This document shows, piece by piece, positions 45,545-55,800 of a DNA stretch of 64,000 bases. The notes under the pieces are model-generated. The model did no database searches. It saw only the letters and a program-made list of their open reading frames with translations, and was not told the DNA's origin. This DNA is from Toxorhynchites rutilus septentrionalis (Eukaryota > Arthropoda > Insecta > Diptera > Culicidae), in contig NC_073746.1 in the NCBI RefSeq assembly GCF_029784135.1, positions 253,917,994 through 253,981,993 of the forward strand, in the 5' to 3' direction. The translations under genes were made by a program, and so were the position numbers. Within the stretch, counting starts at the first letter, position 1; the number at the start of each line of letters is the position of its first letter.

Positions 45545-46443
45545 TATCAAACTGATATAGTGGTTCTCAGATTTCCAAACTAAATCATAAGCTTCAATTT
45601 GATATGTCGATCGTCTGAATCGGTCCAGTAGTTATGGTAGTTGTGGTTATGGTTCATAACTGGACCGATTCAGATGATCGACATATCAAATTGACGCTTA
45701 TGATTTAGTTTTCTTTGAAAAAAATACTTTTGCGAAAAATTAAGGTTTTTCGTTTCTGTAATTATTAATTGAATTAGTTTTCCATAGTTTTCTCGGTTAA
45801 GATTTATAATGGTTACGAAATTATGTAGTGTAAAAAGGGGGGAAAATTGTTTTTTTTATCTGTATTATAGTGATTTTCAACTCAATTTGGCTGGTTCGTC
45901 ACTTTCACTTCCATTTTTGTAAGAATGTCGGGAGTGAGAATTGAACTCGTGACCTTTAGCGTGAGAGGCGGGGAAATTTGTTTTTTTTTCGAACCATCTG
46001 TTAACTTTGAAAAATCATACCACAAAAACAAAAAAAATAGCATCTATGATATCGAGATTTATTATGGAAAAAATCCTTAGCTTTCAAGTGAAAATATAAA
46101 AAATATAGCGCCCTCTAGTCTAAAGCCATGAAAACAATAAACAACGACTATAATCAATGATTACGAAAACAAACTCCATTTTTTCCGTGAGTATGTATTT
46201 TTTAACAAAAGGCTAGCTTATTAGCTTCAATTTGATATATTGATCATCTGAATAGGTTCAGTGGTTCAAAAGTTATGAATTTTTGAAAAAAGTCATGTTT
46301 GGGAAAAAGTGAAAAAAAATATTTTTCGGACCACCCTAAAATGGAAATGGGCACCATAGTGAAAAAAAAATTAAAAAAATACGGGTCTTATGTTTTGCGA
46401 TGAAGCAAGAAATTACCACTTTTGACGAAAATCTGCGAACCAG
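45545..46443. mobile_element. Foldback element F, copy 3, with internal SINE
   Basis: Begins CAAACTGATATAGTGGTTCT and ends near TCTGCGAACCAG. It retains CCACCCTAAAATGGAAATGG and GTTTTGCGATGAAGC in the right arm. The left arm is rearranged: a compact palindrome at 45585-45705 pairs TTTGATATGTCGATCGTCTG with its inverse across a ~24-nt loop. A 5'-truncated SINE lies at 45858-45969. Confidence 0.8.
45858..45969 (-). mobile_element. SINE family S2, 5'-truncated copy
   Basis: Shares TTTCAACTC, TTTGGCTGGTTCGTCACTTT, CACTTCCATTTTTG and AAGAATGTCGGGAGTGAGAA with the full copy at 62523. It lacks the A-box end (stops at GCGTGAGAGGC). It is flanked by GGGGAAAATTGTTTTTTT and GGGGAAATTTGTTTTTTT as a near-perfect long target duplication. 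Confidence 0.85.
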
Positions 46444-46451
46444 CTGAGCTG

Positions 46452-47948
46452 TATATACAGCCATTCCATGCCAAACCGATATAGTGGTTCACAGATTTCC
46501 GTGAAAATGGGTACCGTTTTGAATCATATTTCGGACGCTTAAGGCATATGATACAGAAAACAGATCTAAGCTTTATGCACAGGCATTATTTGATTAATAT
46601 TTTCAATAAAATAGTTCAATAAGCTTCTAAGCTTTCTACTTTGGTATCTATTTGATTGAAAACATAAAAAAATCATCGAATAAAATGCTTTTCAAATGAA
46701 GCGAATAAGAATCAAACTTCGGACACTAAATCAAATTTCGGACAGATTGAATTCAAATTTCGAACACTTTATTTTGTAATTTTTTGAACGAAAATTACAT
46801 TACACTTGATTATATTTTATAATCAACTGCGAAACACTTACCAAGCAATCACAGTAAACTGTTAACGATGATGAGAACTGATGGAACACGGGAGAAATTT
46901 AAATATTTATGAACGGGTAAATTCTACGTGCTCACGCTAAGCAAACGTCAAACACAAACGATAATGAGTAGTGTTGTCAGCTTTTTGCCGATTATGTTAT
47001 AATTCAAATGTAGCTCTCATATGAAATGATAGTGAAACCAAGGGATTACTCTAAAAAAGCAATTGTGATATTAATATTATAGTTATATCATCAGTGCATT
47101 AAGCATTCCAAGATATTAGAACAAAGTGTCCGACATATGATATTGTCCGAAATATGATCCAGAACTTTATCGCAAAACGTTTGACCCGTTTTTTTTTATT
47201 TTTTATTCGGGTGACCATTTCCATTTTAGGGTTGTCCGAAAAATCAACTTTTTCCCCTCTTTTTTTTTTTTTTTTTCCAAAAATGACTTTTTTCAAAAGT
47301 TCAAAACTTTTAAACTACTAAACCGATTAAGATGATCGATATATCAAATTAAAGCAAATCACCTAGTCTTTTTTGAAGAAAATCTACACCTGCAGAAAAT
47401 TTGAATTCTGCTCTCGTTATTATTTGTTGTATTCGTTTTTTTTATTATTTTCATGATCTCGGGACCAAAGGGCTATATTTTTTCCTGGGAAGCCGAGGAT
47501 CATAACTCAGAAACGAAAAGAAACGCCTCTCTGGTTTTGACATATGTTATGTGAAAAATACTCAGCTTTTCAGAATAAATATAAAAAATATAGCACTCTT
47601 GGTTCCGAGATCATGAAAACAATAAAACACGAATACAATCAATAATAACAAGAACAGAATTCGAATTTACTGTAGGTGTAGTATTTTTCCAAAAAAAAAG
47701 ACCAGGCGATTGGCTTTAATTTGATATGTCGATCATCTGAATCGGTCTAGTAGTTCAAATGTTATGAATTTTTGAAAAAAGGCATTTTTGGAAAAAAGAG
47801 GAAAAAGTTGATTTTTTTGGACAACCCTAAAATGGAAATGGTCACCCTACTGTAAAGATAAAAAAACGGGTCTAATGTGTTGCGATAAAGAACAAAACTA
47901 CCACACTTTTCACGAAAATCTGAGAACCACTATATCGGTTTGGCATGA
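46452..47948. mobile_element. Foldback element F, copy 4, filled by MITE E
   Basis: The left terminus TATATACAGCCATTCCATGC (46452) and right terminus (CCACTATATCGGTTTGGCAT, to 47948) are both present. After 62 bp the element is split by MITE E (46514-47167), then continues with TATCGCAAAACGTTTGACCC as in copy 1. The remaining arms pair along their whole length. Confidence 0.87.
46514..47167. mobile_element. MITE E, empty-site copy (654 bp)
   Basis: Starts CCGTTTTGAATCATATTTCG and ends with the inverse of a similar sequence (TCCGAAATATGATCCAGAAC). TA flanks at 46512-46513 and 47168-47169. Internal TTCGGACAC motifs (46717-46780). It pairs with 62023-62813 nearly base for base but has no SINE at the CTCATATGAAATG position (about 47013). 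No coding capacity. Confidence 0.88.
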
Positions 47949-48235
47949 CATAGTGGTACTTAGATTTTCGTGAAAAGTGGTAAATTTGTTCTTCATCGCA
48001 AACAATTAGACCCATACTTTTTAATTTTTTCGTTAGGGTTACCATTTTAGTCTTAGGGTGGTTCAAAAAATCACTTTTTTCACTTTTTTTCTAAAATGAT
48101 TTTTTTCAAAAATTCATAACTTTAGAACTACTGGACTGATTCTAATGATCGACATATCAAGTTAAAACCAAAAAATACTTCAGTTGTAGAAAATTCAAAC
48201 TTTGTTTCCGTTATTATTGATTGTACTTTATTAGA
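47949..48235. mobile_element. Foldback element F, copy 5, left arm only
   Basis: ACATAGTGGTACTTAGATTTTCGTG through AAATTCATAACTTTAGAACTAC and ATCGACATATCAAGTTAAAA matches the left arm. The sequence leaves the repeat at about 48235. Copies 3, 4 and 5 are consecutive. Confidence 0.75.
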
Positions 48236-48674
48236 CGTCCATATCATTTCGGGATTTTATTAACTGAATATACCGTCTGGAATAGTTTCAAAAAGTTCTA
48301 TGTTACACAACAAATGTTTCCGAAAAATAATTTTTATCAGTCATCACAATTAATAATTAATTTTTTTGACTAGTGTATAACTATAGAAACAGTATTTTGA
48401 GGACCTTATTCAGCTCACGATTCCTGTTTTCGAGTATGTCGTTTTTAGAGCCACTCCGTTCTCAGTTGATATTATGTTTTTTTTTTTCGAAATGTTTCAT
48501 CATTGGATATCGAAAACGTTGCGTGTAAAGTTCTACCAATTTACAATCGGTTACTTTTTTGTCCAATATAGCGCTCCCAGTGGACGGGTTCAAAATTTTT
48601 AACAGAAATTTATCTATAGATATTTCTTTTTGAAATCTTACGCTAATACTTTGGAAAAAGTTGGAATTTCCTTA
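48236..48674. other. Spacer, nothing recognised
   Basis: AT-rich sequence with a T13 run at about 48479. No supported feature. Confidence 0.4.
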
Positions 48675-49973
48675 AAGGGTGTGTCACATCAAATTGCATC
48701 ACGGAAAAAACGCTGTAGAAATTCGCCCAGTAGACCGATCCTTTTGAAAATTTTAGACAGTAAAATAAAAACTATTAAACAACTTTTGGCATTTTCTTTT
48801 TATTCATACTTCGAGCCCAAGTCCATATGCTCGCACCTTCCTCTTTATCCCGTCCATAAGGTTCTGTACAACGTCAGGTTGTAGTTTTTTTTTTAACAGA
48901 AATCAATTTTCTCTTGAAGTCCGCCTCCGATTTGACAACTTTTGGGTTCTTCCGGTGGGCCTGCTTCATAATCGCCCAATATTTCTCTATTGGGCGAAGC
49001 TCCGGCGCGTTGGGCGGGTTCATTTCCTTTGGCACGAAGGTGACCCCGTTGGCTTCGTACCACTCCAACACGTCCTTTGAATAATGGCACGAAGCGAGAT
49101 CCGGCCAGAAGATGGTCGGGCCCTCGTGCTGCTTCAATAGTGGTAGTAAGCGCTTCTGTAGGCACTCCTTAAGGTAAACCTGCCCGTTTACCGTGCCGGT
49201 CATCACGAAGGGGGCGCTCCGCTTTCCGCAAGAGCAGATCGCTTGCCACACCATGTACTTTTTGGCAAACTTGGATAGTTTCTGCTTGCGAATCTCCTCC
49301 GGAACGCTGAATTTGTCCTCTGCGGAGAAGAACAACAGGCCCGGCTGCTGACGAAAGTTCGCTTTGACGTAGGTTTCGTCGTCCATTACCAGGCAATGCG
49401 GCTTCGTCAGCATTTCGGTGTACAGCTTCCGGGCTCGCGTCTTCCCCACCATGTTTTGCCTTTCGTCGCGGTTAGGAGCCTTCTGAACCTTGTATGTACG
49501 CAGGCCCTTCCGCTGCTTGGTCCGCTGGACGAATGAACTTGACAAATTCAGCTTATTGGCGACATCCCGGACCGAACTTCTCGGATCACGTCTAAACTGC
49601 TTAACTATGCGCTTGTGATCTTTTTCACTGACGGAGCATCCATTTTTGCCGTTCTTCACCTTCCGGTCGATGGTTAGGTTCTTGAAGTATCGTTTTAGTA
49701 CTCTGCTGACCGCGGATTGGACGATTCCCAGCATCTTACCGATGTCCCGATGTGACAACTCCGGATTCTCGAAATGAGTGCGCAGGATTAATTCACGACG
49801 CTCTTTTTCGTTCGACGACATTTTTCCAAATTTACGAAAAATTTACAGTGAAGCATGGCCAACGTGATCTATACACTCTTATCTGATTATAAGCGAAAGC
49901 TGAAGATATAATTCCTAAAAATTAAATTTCTACAGCGTTTTTTCCGTAATGCAATTTGATGTGACACACCCTT
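48675..49973 (-). mobile_element. DD37E transposon, copy A (nearly intact)
   Basis: A 1299-bp element. Inverted ends AAGGGTGTGTCACATCAAAT (48675) and its inverse (to 49973), about 45 bp with few mismatches (through GTAGAAATT). TA duplications at 48673-48674 and 49974-49975. One transposase gene fills it. Structure and catalytic spacing match the DD37E family described from mosquitoes. Copy B is at 53371. Confidence 0.95.
48874..49821 (-). CDS. DD37E transposase, copy A
   Basis: A 315-codon frame from MSSNEKERRELILRTHFENP. HTH 1 is at about residues 20-45 (LSHRDIGKMLGIVQSAVSRV) and HTH 2 at about 84-100 (VRDVANKLNLSSSFVQR), separated by a basic KNGKNG linker. The catalytic acids are all present: Asp148 (VMDDETY), Asp241 (FWPDLASCHY) and Glu279 (RPIEKYW), with exactly 37 residues between the last two. 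The frame ends KKKTTT, because an A10 run (48886-48895) replaces the A9 of copy B. Copy B's frame would add 26 residues containing VVQNLMDGVKRKVRAYG. So the enzyme lacks its normal C-terminal tail, and whether it is active cannot be judged. Confidence 0.9.
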   Translation of the reverse strand: MSSNEKERRELILRTHFENPELSHRDIGKMLGIVQSAVSRVLKRYFKNLTIDRKVKNGKNGCSVSEKDHKRIVKQFRRDPRSSVRDVANKLNLSSSFVQRTKQRKGLRTYKVQKAPNRDERQNMVGKTRARKLYTEMLTKPHCLVMDDETYVKANFRQQPGLLFFSAEDKFSVPEEIRKQKLSKFAKKYMVWQAICSCGKRSAPFVMTGTVNGQVYLKECLQKRLLPLLKQHEGPTIFWPDLASCHYSKDVLEWYEANGVTFVPKEMNPPNAPELRPIEKYWAIMKQAHRKNPKVVKSEADFKRKLISVKKKTTT

Positions 49974-50019
49974 TAATTGCATCGCAATGGGAGTAAACCG
50001 AACAAAAGAGAACTTATTC
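49974..50019. other. Spacer
   Basis: Short flank between two elements. Confidence 0.4.
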
Positions 50020-50292
50020 TGTACAAAAGCTGTGGTCGGAGGATTCCGACTTTCATCACAACCAACAATATAAACGGATCTACATCAACGAATTCTTGAA
50101 AAGAAAAAGTGTATTGCCGTTCATTAGGTCCCAACGGAATCCCGTTAAATTTTGGCCATATGTGGCGAGTCCCCACTACAGTAAGAATGCGCAACGGTGG
50201 TATCGCAACGTCATTGAGAAAAAGATGAACCACCCAAACTGTTCGGAATTCCGCCCAATCCAATTGTATTGGGGTATCATCAAAACTAACTG
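50020..50292 (+). pseudogene. DD37E-like transposase C-terminal fossil
   Basis: Frames give QYKRIYINEFL, then KRKSVLPFIRSQRNPVKFWP, VASPHYSKNAQRWYRN, KKMNHPNCSEFRPIQLYWGI and IKTN. Collinear with the end of DD37E enzymes. The second catalytic position reads FWPYVAS (Tyr for Asp) and the third RPIQLYW (Gln for Glu). It is inactive on both counts. No terminal repeats located. Confidence 0.78.
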
Positions 50293-51044
50293 AAGCGATC
50301 GATTTAGTTTTTCGATTTGTACCCTCAATATGTTCTCGAAATACGTAAAGCTATGTCAACAAAAATCAAATCGTCAATATCAATTGAGGGGCTCTCGTCA
50401 TTGCAGCTAAGTTATGACCAAAAGAGAGAGTCGATATAGAGAAATCAATGATGTCACTTACACCCCTTTCATTCTGACTCAGCTGCAAACACATTCCCAG
50501 CTGTATTTGACAATGTGGAAGATAGTTCAAACATCATCTATCGGATTCTATAGCAAACTCAAATTGGAACGTTTTTGCAGTTGAGTTATTTACTATAGAA
50601 AAAGATGATGAAGAGAAATCGATCAAGTCACTCAAACCCCTTTTATTCTGAGTACCTTATTTGCGCTGGTATAACAACATAAAAGGGCAAAATTACTGCT
50701 TTTAGGGGAGACATCATTATGTAAACGAGAAAGAAGAACGAGAACCAAAACATTCAGCTCAAGACAAATGTTCAATTTGACGAAAGTCCTTACCAAATAC
50801 TCAAAAAATGGACTTGATTGCGTCACGTTGAACTGCAAATCGAGTAGAACTCTCCGGAAATTTGCCGCAATAATCATGCAAAGTGTGTTCCAATTAGAAT
50901 TTGGTTGTTCATTTTTACACATCGAGAAACGATTGACAGTGTTTTGATCCGGATGGTTTCTTTATTCAGTTTTAAAATTTCATCAAGATTGAAGTACACA
51001 TTCAAAAGTTATCGTCTATAGAAAGCGAAAGGCGGGAATAACTT
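50293..51044. other. Spacer, nothing recognised
   Basis: Two loosely similar stretches occur (CAGTTGAG/GAGAAATCRATSA..CAAACCCCTTTYATTCTGA at about 50440-50480 and 50605-50650), suggesting an old partial duplication. No gene. Confidence 0.4.
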
Positions 51045-51290
51045 TTGCATACTCGCGTTGAAAACCGAAAAAAATCAAAATCCACTACAAACACCGTACA
51101 CAAACGTTACCGAGAGACCCTTAAGTTGGATCGGGCGAAGCCATTCAGGCGTAGGGGAGGAACATATGACCGTAACCTACGAGCAAAGATGATTCAAGCA
51201 GTCTACAAAAATCCTGGGCTCTCCTTGTGGGATTCTGCGAAAAAGATCACGGCGAGAATTCAAGATCAAACGCGAGAATTCACGCAACAA
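51045..51290 (+). pseudogene. Tc1/mariner transposase N-terminal fossil
   Basis: Reads NTVHKRYRETLKLDRAKPFR, then RRGGTYDRNLRAKMIQAVYK and NPGLSLWDSAKKI. This is an HTH, linker (RRGGTYDRNL) and second HTH start (NPGLS-RD-AKK) as in Tc1/DD37E N-termini. The frame ends at 51299. It lies downstream of a C-terminal fossil on the same strand, so the two are either separate insertions or a rearranged element. Confidence 0.65.
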
Positions 51291-51324
51291 TGTTTATAGT
51301 AAAGCATTATTTTTCATACATAGG

Positions 51325-51470
51325 TTTTTTTTATCTGTATGTGACTTTTAAGTCATTTGGCTGGTTCGTCACTTTTACTTCCATTTTTGGAAGAATGTCG
51401 GGAGTGAGAATTGAACTCGTGACCTTTAGCGTGAGAGGCATGGATGTTACCACTACGCCAGATCGCCTCC
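51325..51470 (-). mobile_element. SINE family S2, full-length copy
   Basis: Minus strand begins GGAGGCGATCTGGCGTAGTG with an A box (TGGCGTAGTGG) and B-box-like GAGTTCAATTCTC. It ends in a T-run on the plus strand (51325-51332), the A tail. Near identical to 62523-62673. Target duplication is unclear. Confidence 0.85.
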
Positions 51471-51529
51471 ACTATACATACGTTGTCAAATACAAAATAT
51501 CGCTATATCTTGACGTTAAACAAAATTAG

Positions 51530-51832
51530 TATCACTTGTTTTTTTTTCAAAGAAAACATGAAAAAGTTGTTGTTAGAAAACCTTTTTCCCTGTAAAAGTG
51601 CCCATCTTCCGATATATGCATGACTTGTTGGAAATTTTAACAGCTAATCGCATAATTTTTTGAGCATTTTTAAAATAATACGTTTTTAAGAAAAATGAAT
51701 TGCAATTTTTTAAATAATTTTTTTTTCAGTTTACTTTTTAATGAGAATTTAAACAATTTCCTAGATTATTGTTTGATCTGAATTTTGTAGGTATTATGAT
51801 TTTTGTGTTTTAAATTTATGTAAAAAATTGAG
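51530..51832. mobile_element. Foldback element G, single-arm copy
   Basis: Matches the right arm of G at 33995-34290: TTTTTCAAAGAAAACATGAA, AAAGTGCCCATC, GACTTGTTGGAAAT, TTTAAACAATTTCCTA and GTAGGTATTATGATTTTTG. No opposite arm nearby. Confidence 0.65.
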
Positions 51833-51837
51833 AAAAA

Positions 51838-52680
51838 AATTCGAGGGATTGTATCCGAGACACGACCGCTCAGAACGTAGGACTACGCAATCTTGTTTTG
51901 GTTTTTGGTTTGTTGGTTTAACATTTCGGATATTATTTGCGAATTCGTCGAAATTTCATAAATAACTCTTTAGTAAAAAGTTCCAGGACCCTGAAAAGGT
52001 TTAATGGCTTGCGTGGTTTTGTAGCATTATTTCGAGAAGCAACGATTCCTTCTTGTTTTGCGAGAACAATACACTAATTTGCCATATGTCGCAATTTGTT
52101 TCTTTATATCAATGCACGCATTGCACTGAGTATTTAACGAAAGGCATCTTCCGTGCATCGCCATTCAACAAGTATCAAACACGCATCTAACAGATGCACA
52201 CAGCTGCAGCGATAAAAATGAAACATCGCGAGAATGACCGTTTATGAAAATCGTTTATCGACTCTCGGTCAAAACCGCCAACAAAGCTAGGAGCTTGTTG
52301 CATCAGAACAGAGCCGATGCGCACGAGAGCAAATACGAATGGCAACTAAAAGTATAGAAGGTGTGTTATTCACATGTACAGGAAATGAACAAGTTCTATG
52401 TTTCGCACGACGAAAACAAGCAACACATACAAGGCCATGGCAAGCTCGGGTGGTTCAGTTAATTGGAATGCCAGATGCATTTCAAGTGGAATATTCGCTA
52501 ACGTTCACAGATCGAGGGGAAACATAAAATACAAAATGAGCAGAATAATCGCTTCCAATTTTCATCAATTTAAACCATATACAGACTATGGGATTGTAAT
52601 GTATAGCATATAGAACAAATCTTAGAAAATTTCCAATTCGATTGGTATGCAAATCATGAAAAACCGGTTGTGCTATTAAA
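51838..52680 (+). repeat. Repeat family B, copy 2
   Basis: Starts TTCGAGGGATTGTATCCGAG with CGACCGCTCAGAACGTAGGACTACG and follows copy 1 to GATTGGTATGCAAATCATGA. Insertions relative to copy 1 occur at about 52010-52140 and 52195-52440. The overlapping frames at 52339-52613 are incidental. Confidence 0.72.
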
Positions 52681-53370
52681 AAAGTAGTCTAATTTGTTTT
52701 TAAATATTTCATGTATGCAAAGTTGCTTAAATGACCAGTGTGTTTACACCAGTGTCATAAATTATCAAAATTTATTCACGAATGAAGGAATTAGATTTTT
52801 CTCACTATCGGATGAATTCTCTTCTGTTGAAACTCAACACCATATCTGTCATAATGAGTATAACACAAGAGTAGAGACGCGTGAACTTTGTCTGGTATAT
52901 TGATCGAAAACAGCATGAACGAATTTCGAAAAGCCTGCATTCAGGCACTTTCATTACTGTCAATAATTTCAAGTGATTATCACAAACGTTAAGTTGATCT
53001 TCATCGCTTGCAGTGAATTTCTATTGAAAACGTGTCACCTATTGCACATATAAATGGTGGTGTATGCCATTTGAGGGCAATCTAGAGCAGATTTATAAAA
53101 CGTAGCAAAAGTTATTCTATCCATACATTGCCGAAGTCGCCAAAAACAAGAATTTTGTGTGATGAATTGTCATCCTTTACCATTAATCGATTTCACTCTC
53201 AATTGGTTACGCTGAACTTTATGCTATGATTTTCACTAACACGCAATGATCTTCATTTTCGACCTTACGAATACCATGACGAAAAGGAAGATGCAAATGA
53301 AAAATGAACTTCATGGCAAGCTGATGTTGATGTTCATTCCACTGGGGTCCATTGATAGTGTTGTTTCATA
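52681..53370. other. Spacer, nothing recognised
   Basis: AT-rich sequence up to the TA target of the next transposon (53369-53370). Confidence 0.4.
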
Positions 53371-53522
53371 AAGGGTGTGTCACATCAAATTGCAGCACGG
53401 AAAAAACGCTGTAGAAATTTAATTTTTAGGAATTATATCTTCAGCTTTCGCTTATAATCAGATAAGAGTGTATAGATCACGTTGGCCATGCTTCACTGTC
53501 AATTTTTCGTAAATTTGGAAAA

Positions 53523-54819
53523 ATGTCGTCGAACGAAAAAGAGCGTCGTGAATTAATCCTGCGCACTCATTTCGAGAATCCGGAGTTGTCACATTGGGAC
53601 ATCGGTAAGATGCTGGGAATCGTCCAATCCACGGTCAGCAGAGTACTAAAACGATACTTCGAGAACCTAACCATCGACCGGAAGGTGAAGAACGGCAAAA
53701 ATGGATGCTCCGTCAGTGAAAAAGATCACAAGCGCGTAGTTAAGCAGTTTAGACGTGATCAGAGAAGTTCGGTCCGGGATGTCGCCAATAAGCTGAATTT
53801 GTCAAGTTCATTCGTCCAGCGGAAGAGCAGCGGGAGGGCCTGCGTACATACAAGGTTCAGAAGGTTCCTAACCGCGACGAAAGGCAAAACATGGTGGGGA
53901 AGACGCGAGCCCGGAAGCTGTACACCGAAATGCTGACGAAGCCGCATTGCCTGTTAATGGACCACGAAACCTACGTCAAAGCGGACTTTCGTCAGCTGCC
54001 GGGCCTGTTGTTCTTCTCCGCAGAGGACAAATTCAGCGTTCCGGAGGAGATTCGCAAGCAGAAACTATCCAAGTTTGCCAAAAAGTACATGGTGTGGCAA
54101 GCGATCTGCTCTTGCGGAAAGCGGAGCGCCCCCTTCGTGATGACCGGCACGGTAAACGGGCAGGTTTACCTTAAGGAGTGCCTACAGAAGCGCTTACTAC
54201 CACTATTGAAGCAGCACGAGGGCCCGACCATCTTCTGGCCGGATCTCGCTTCGTGCCATTATTCAAAGGACGTGTTGGAGTGGTACAAAGCCAACGGGGT
54301 CACCTTCGTGCCAAAGGAAATGAACCCGCCCAACGCGCCGGACGACGGCGCCAGTGGTTGTGCGGTTAACGTAACAGCCTCACAATCCGATCGGCCTGGG
54401 TTCAATCCCAGCTGGCGTCGTTGAGATTTTCTGAGGCGAAAAATCTCTGGTTACGTCTTCCTTCGGAGGGGAAGTAAAAGAAGTTGGCCCGGCTCATGAG
54501 TTGTTGAGTCTGATAGGTAGGAACAGGTGGAGTCGCCTCCCTGATGTCGGTGATTGGCACTGAAGTGGCGGAAATAGGCCGACGAAAAATAAGCGAAGAT
54601 AAAAAAAAAAAAACGCGCCGGAGCTTCGTCCAATAGAGAAATATTGGGCGATTATGAAGCAGGCCCTCCGGAAGAACCCAAAAGTTGTCAAATCGGAGGC
54701 GGACTTCAAGAGAAAATGAATTTCTGTTAAAAAAAAACTACAACCTGACGTTGTACAGAACCTTATGGACGGGGTAAAGAGGAAGGTGCGAGCATACGGG
54801 CTTGGGCTTGAAGTATGAA
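53523..54819 (+). pseudogene. DD37E transposase, copy B, broken
   Basis: The start MSSNEKERRELILRTHFENP is at 53523. The frame is lost by a 1-nt deletion near 53823 (GGAAGAGCAGC versus GGACCAAGCAGC in copy A) within HTH 2, and resumes at 53880. The first catalytic site reads MDHETY, with the catalytic Asp (adjacent to Glu) changed to His (GAC to CAC). FWPDLASCHY is intact. The SINE inserts after NPPNAP, before ELRPIEKYW. After the SINE the frame gives RPIEKYWAIMKQALRKNPKV with an early stop (AGAAAATGA), while an A9 run preserves the true C-terminus to GLGLEV. Confidence 0.92.
54343..54611 (+). mobile_element. tRNA-derived SINE (family S3)
   Basis: About 269 bp. The head CGACGGCGCCAGTGGTTGTG is followed by B box GGTTCAATCCC and CTGGCGTCGTT, the last pairing with ACGACG at the start like an acceptor stem. 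The body ends in GAT(A)13. Perfect 11-nt target duplication AACGCGCCGGA at 54332-54342 and 54612-54622. The tRNA-like head is unrelated in sequence to S1, S2 and S4. Confidence 0.92.
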
Positions 54820-54949
54820 TAAAAAGAAAATGCCAAAAATTGTTTAATAGTTTTTATTTTACTGTCTAAAATTTTCAAAAGGATCGGTCTACTGGGCGAA
54901 TTTCTACAGCGTTTTTTCCGTGATGCAATTTGATGTGACACACCCTTTA

Positions 54950-55388
54950 TTTATCGACTCTCGCTTGAGTAGTAGGTTATCAATACAAGGAAGACAGAAA
55001 TTCGCCGAATTTGAATGTCGTGAACGTGAATATTTTCAGCACTGGTTTACACCCCCAACGTTTCACTGTCATTTGAGATATTGCTGTCAATGGCCAGTCG
55101 AATTGTCATGAAATTCGTCAAATGGGTGATTTATTCCTGGCATTACCAAAAAAAAAAAGCAGTATTTTTTTGTTTCACAACATTTTATCCCGTGTCTTAA
55201 AAGTAAATAATCGAGCAGAACATCTACCGTAAATGGTCGGAAACCATCCAACAACAACGAAAACTTCTATATAATGATCATGCAAGGGTTTGCCGACACA
55301 GAGACATAATAAGCAAATGCTCGGAAATTCGGCGAATGCTTTTTTTTTCTCTGAAACCCGTTGCCCGTTCCGGAGAGAACCCACATAT
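54950..55388. other. Spacer, nothing recognised
   Basis: Sequence between the DD37E element and the first TCCGGAC terminus. No supported gene. Confidence 0.4.
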
Positions 55389-55800
55389 AGTAAGGCATCG
55401 AAATCCGGACGTTTACGAATATAACTTCAACTACTCAAAAATATTGACATATCATACCACTAAAAATTAGCGTTCCTATGGAATTAGAAGGCCTTCATCT
55501 ACGTTATGAATCACAGAACTCCACAAAATCATGTTATATTTGTTCAAAATTTGAAATTTCTTTCATCGAGTCGTGATTTTAAATCCGGACACTATTTCAA
55601 TAATGCTTTGAAATTCGGACACTTTTGCTTTTAAATCCGGACACCTGTATTTTTTTGCAATTCTTTGAGAGAAATTATTTATTAATTATGGTACAACTTA
55701 TTAACGGGTGCGTCAAAAGTAGCGGGACTAAATGGAAACGGGTTTTATACAAAAGTTTTTCATTAATTCAATTATATATTGTATTTTCACAAGATGACTA

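Larger units (their letters stand above)
53371..54947 (+). mobile_element. DD37E transposon, copy B, split by a SINE
   Basis: Same inverted ends as copy A (AAGGGTGTGTCACATCAAAT at 53371, inverse to 54947), with TA at 53369-53370 and 54948-54949. It is 1577 bp because a ~270-bp SINE plus an 11-bp duplication was added at 54343. Without it the element would be about 1297 bp, as copy A. Confidence 0.95.

Noticed and set aside
49169..49396. Open frame (75 codons) inside DD37E copy A, also at 53947-54174
   Set aside because: Out-of-frame shadow of the transposase. It is conserved only because the DNA is duplicated.
54343..54420. tRNA-like sequence with GGTTCAATCCC
   Set aside because: Head of SINE S3, with a poly-A tail and target duplication inside a transposon.
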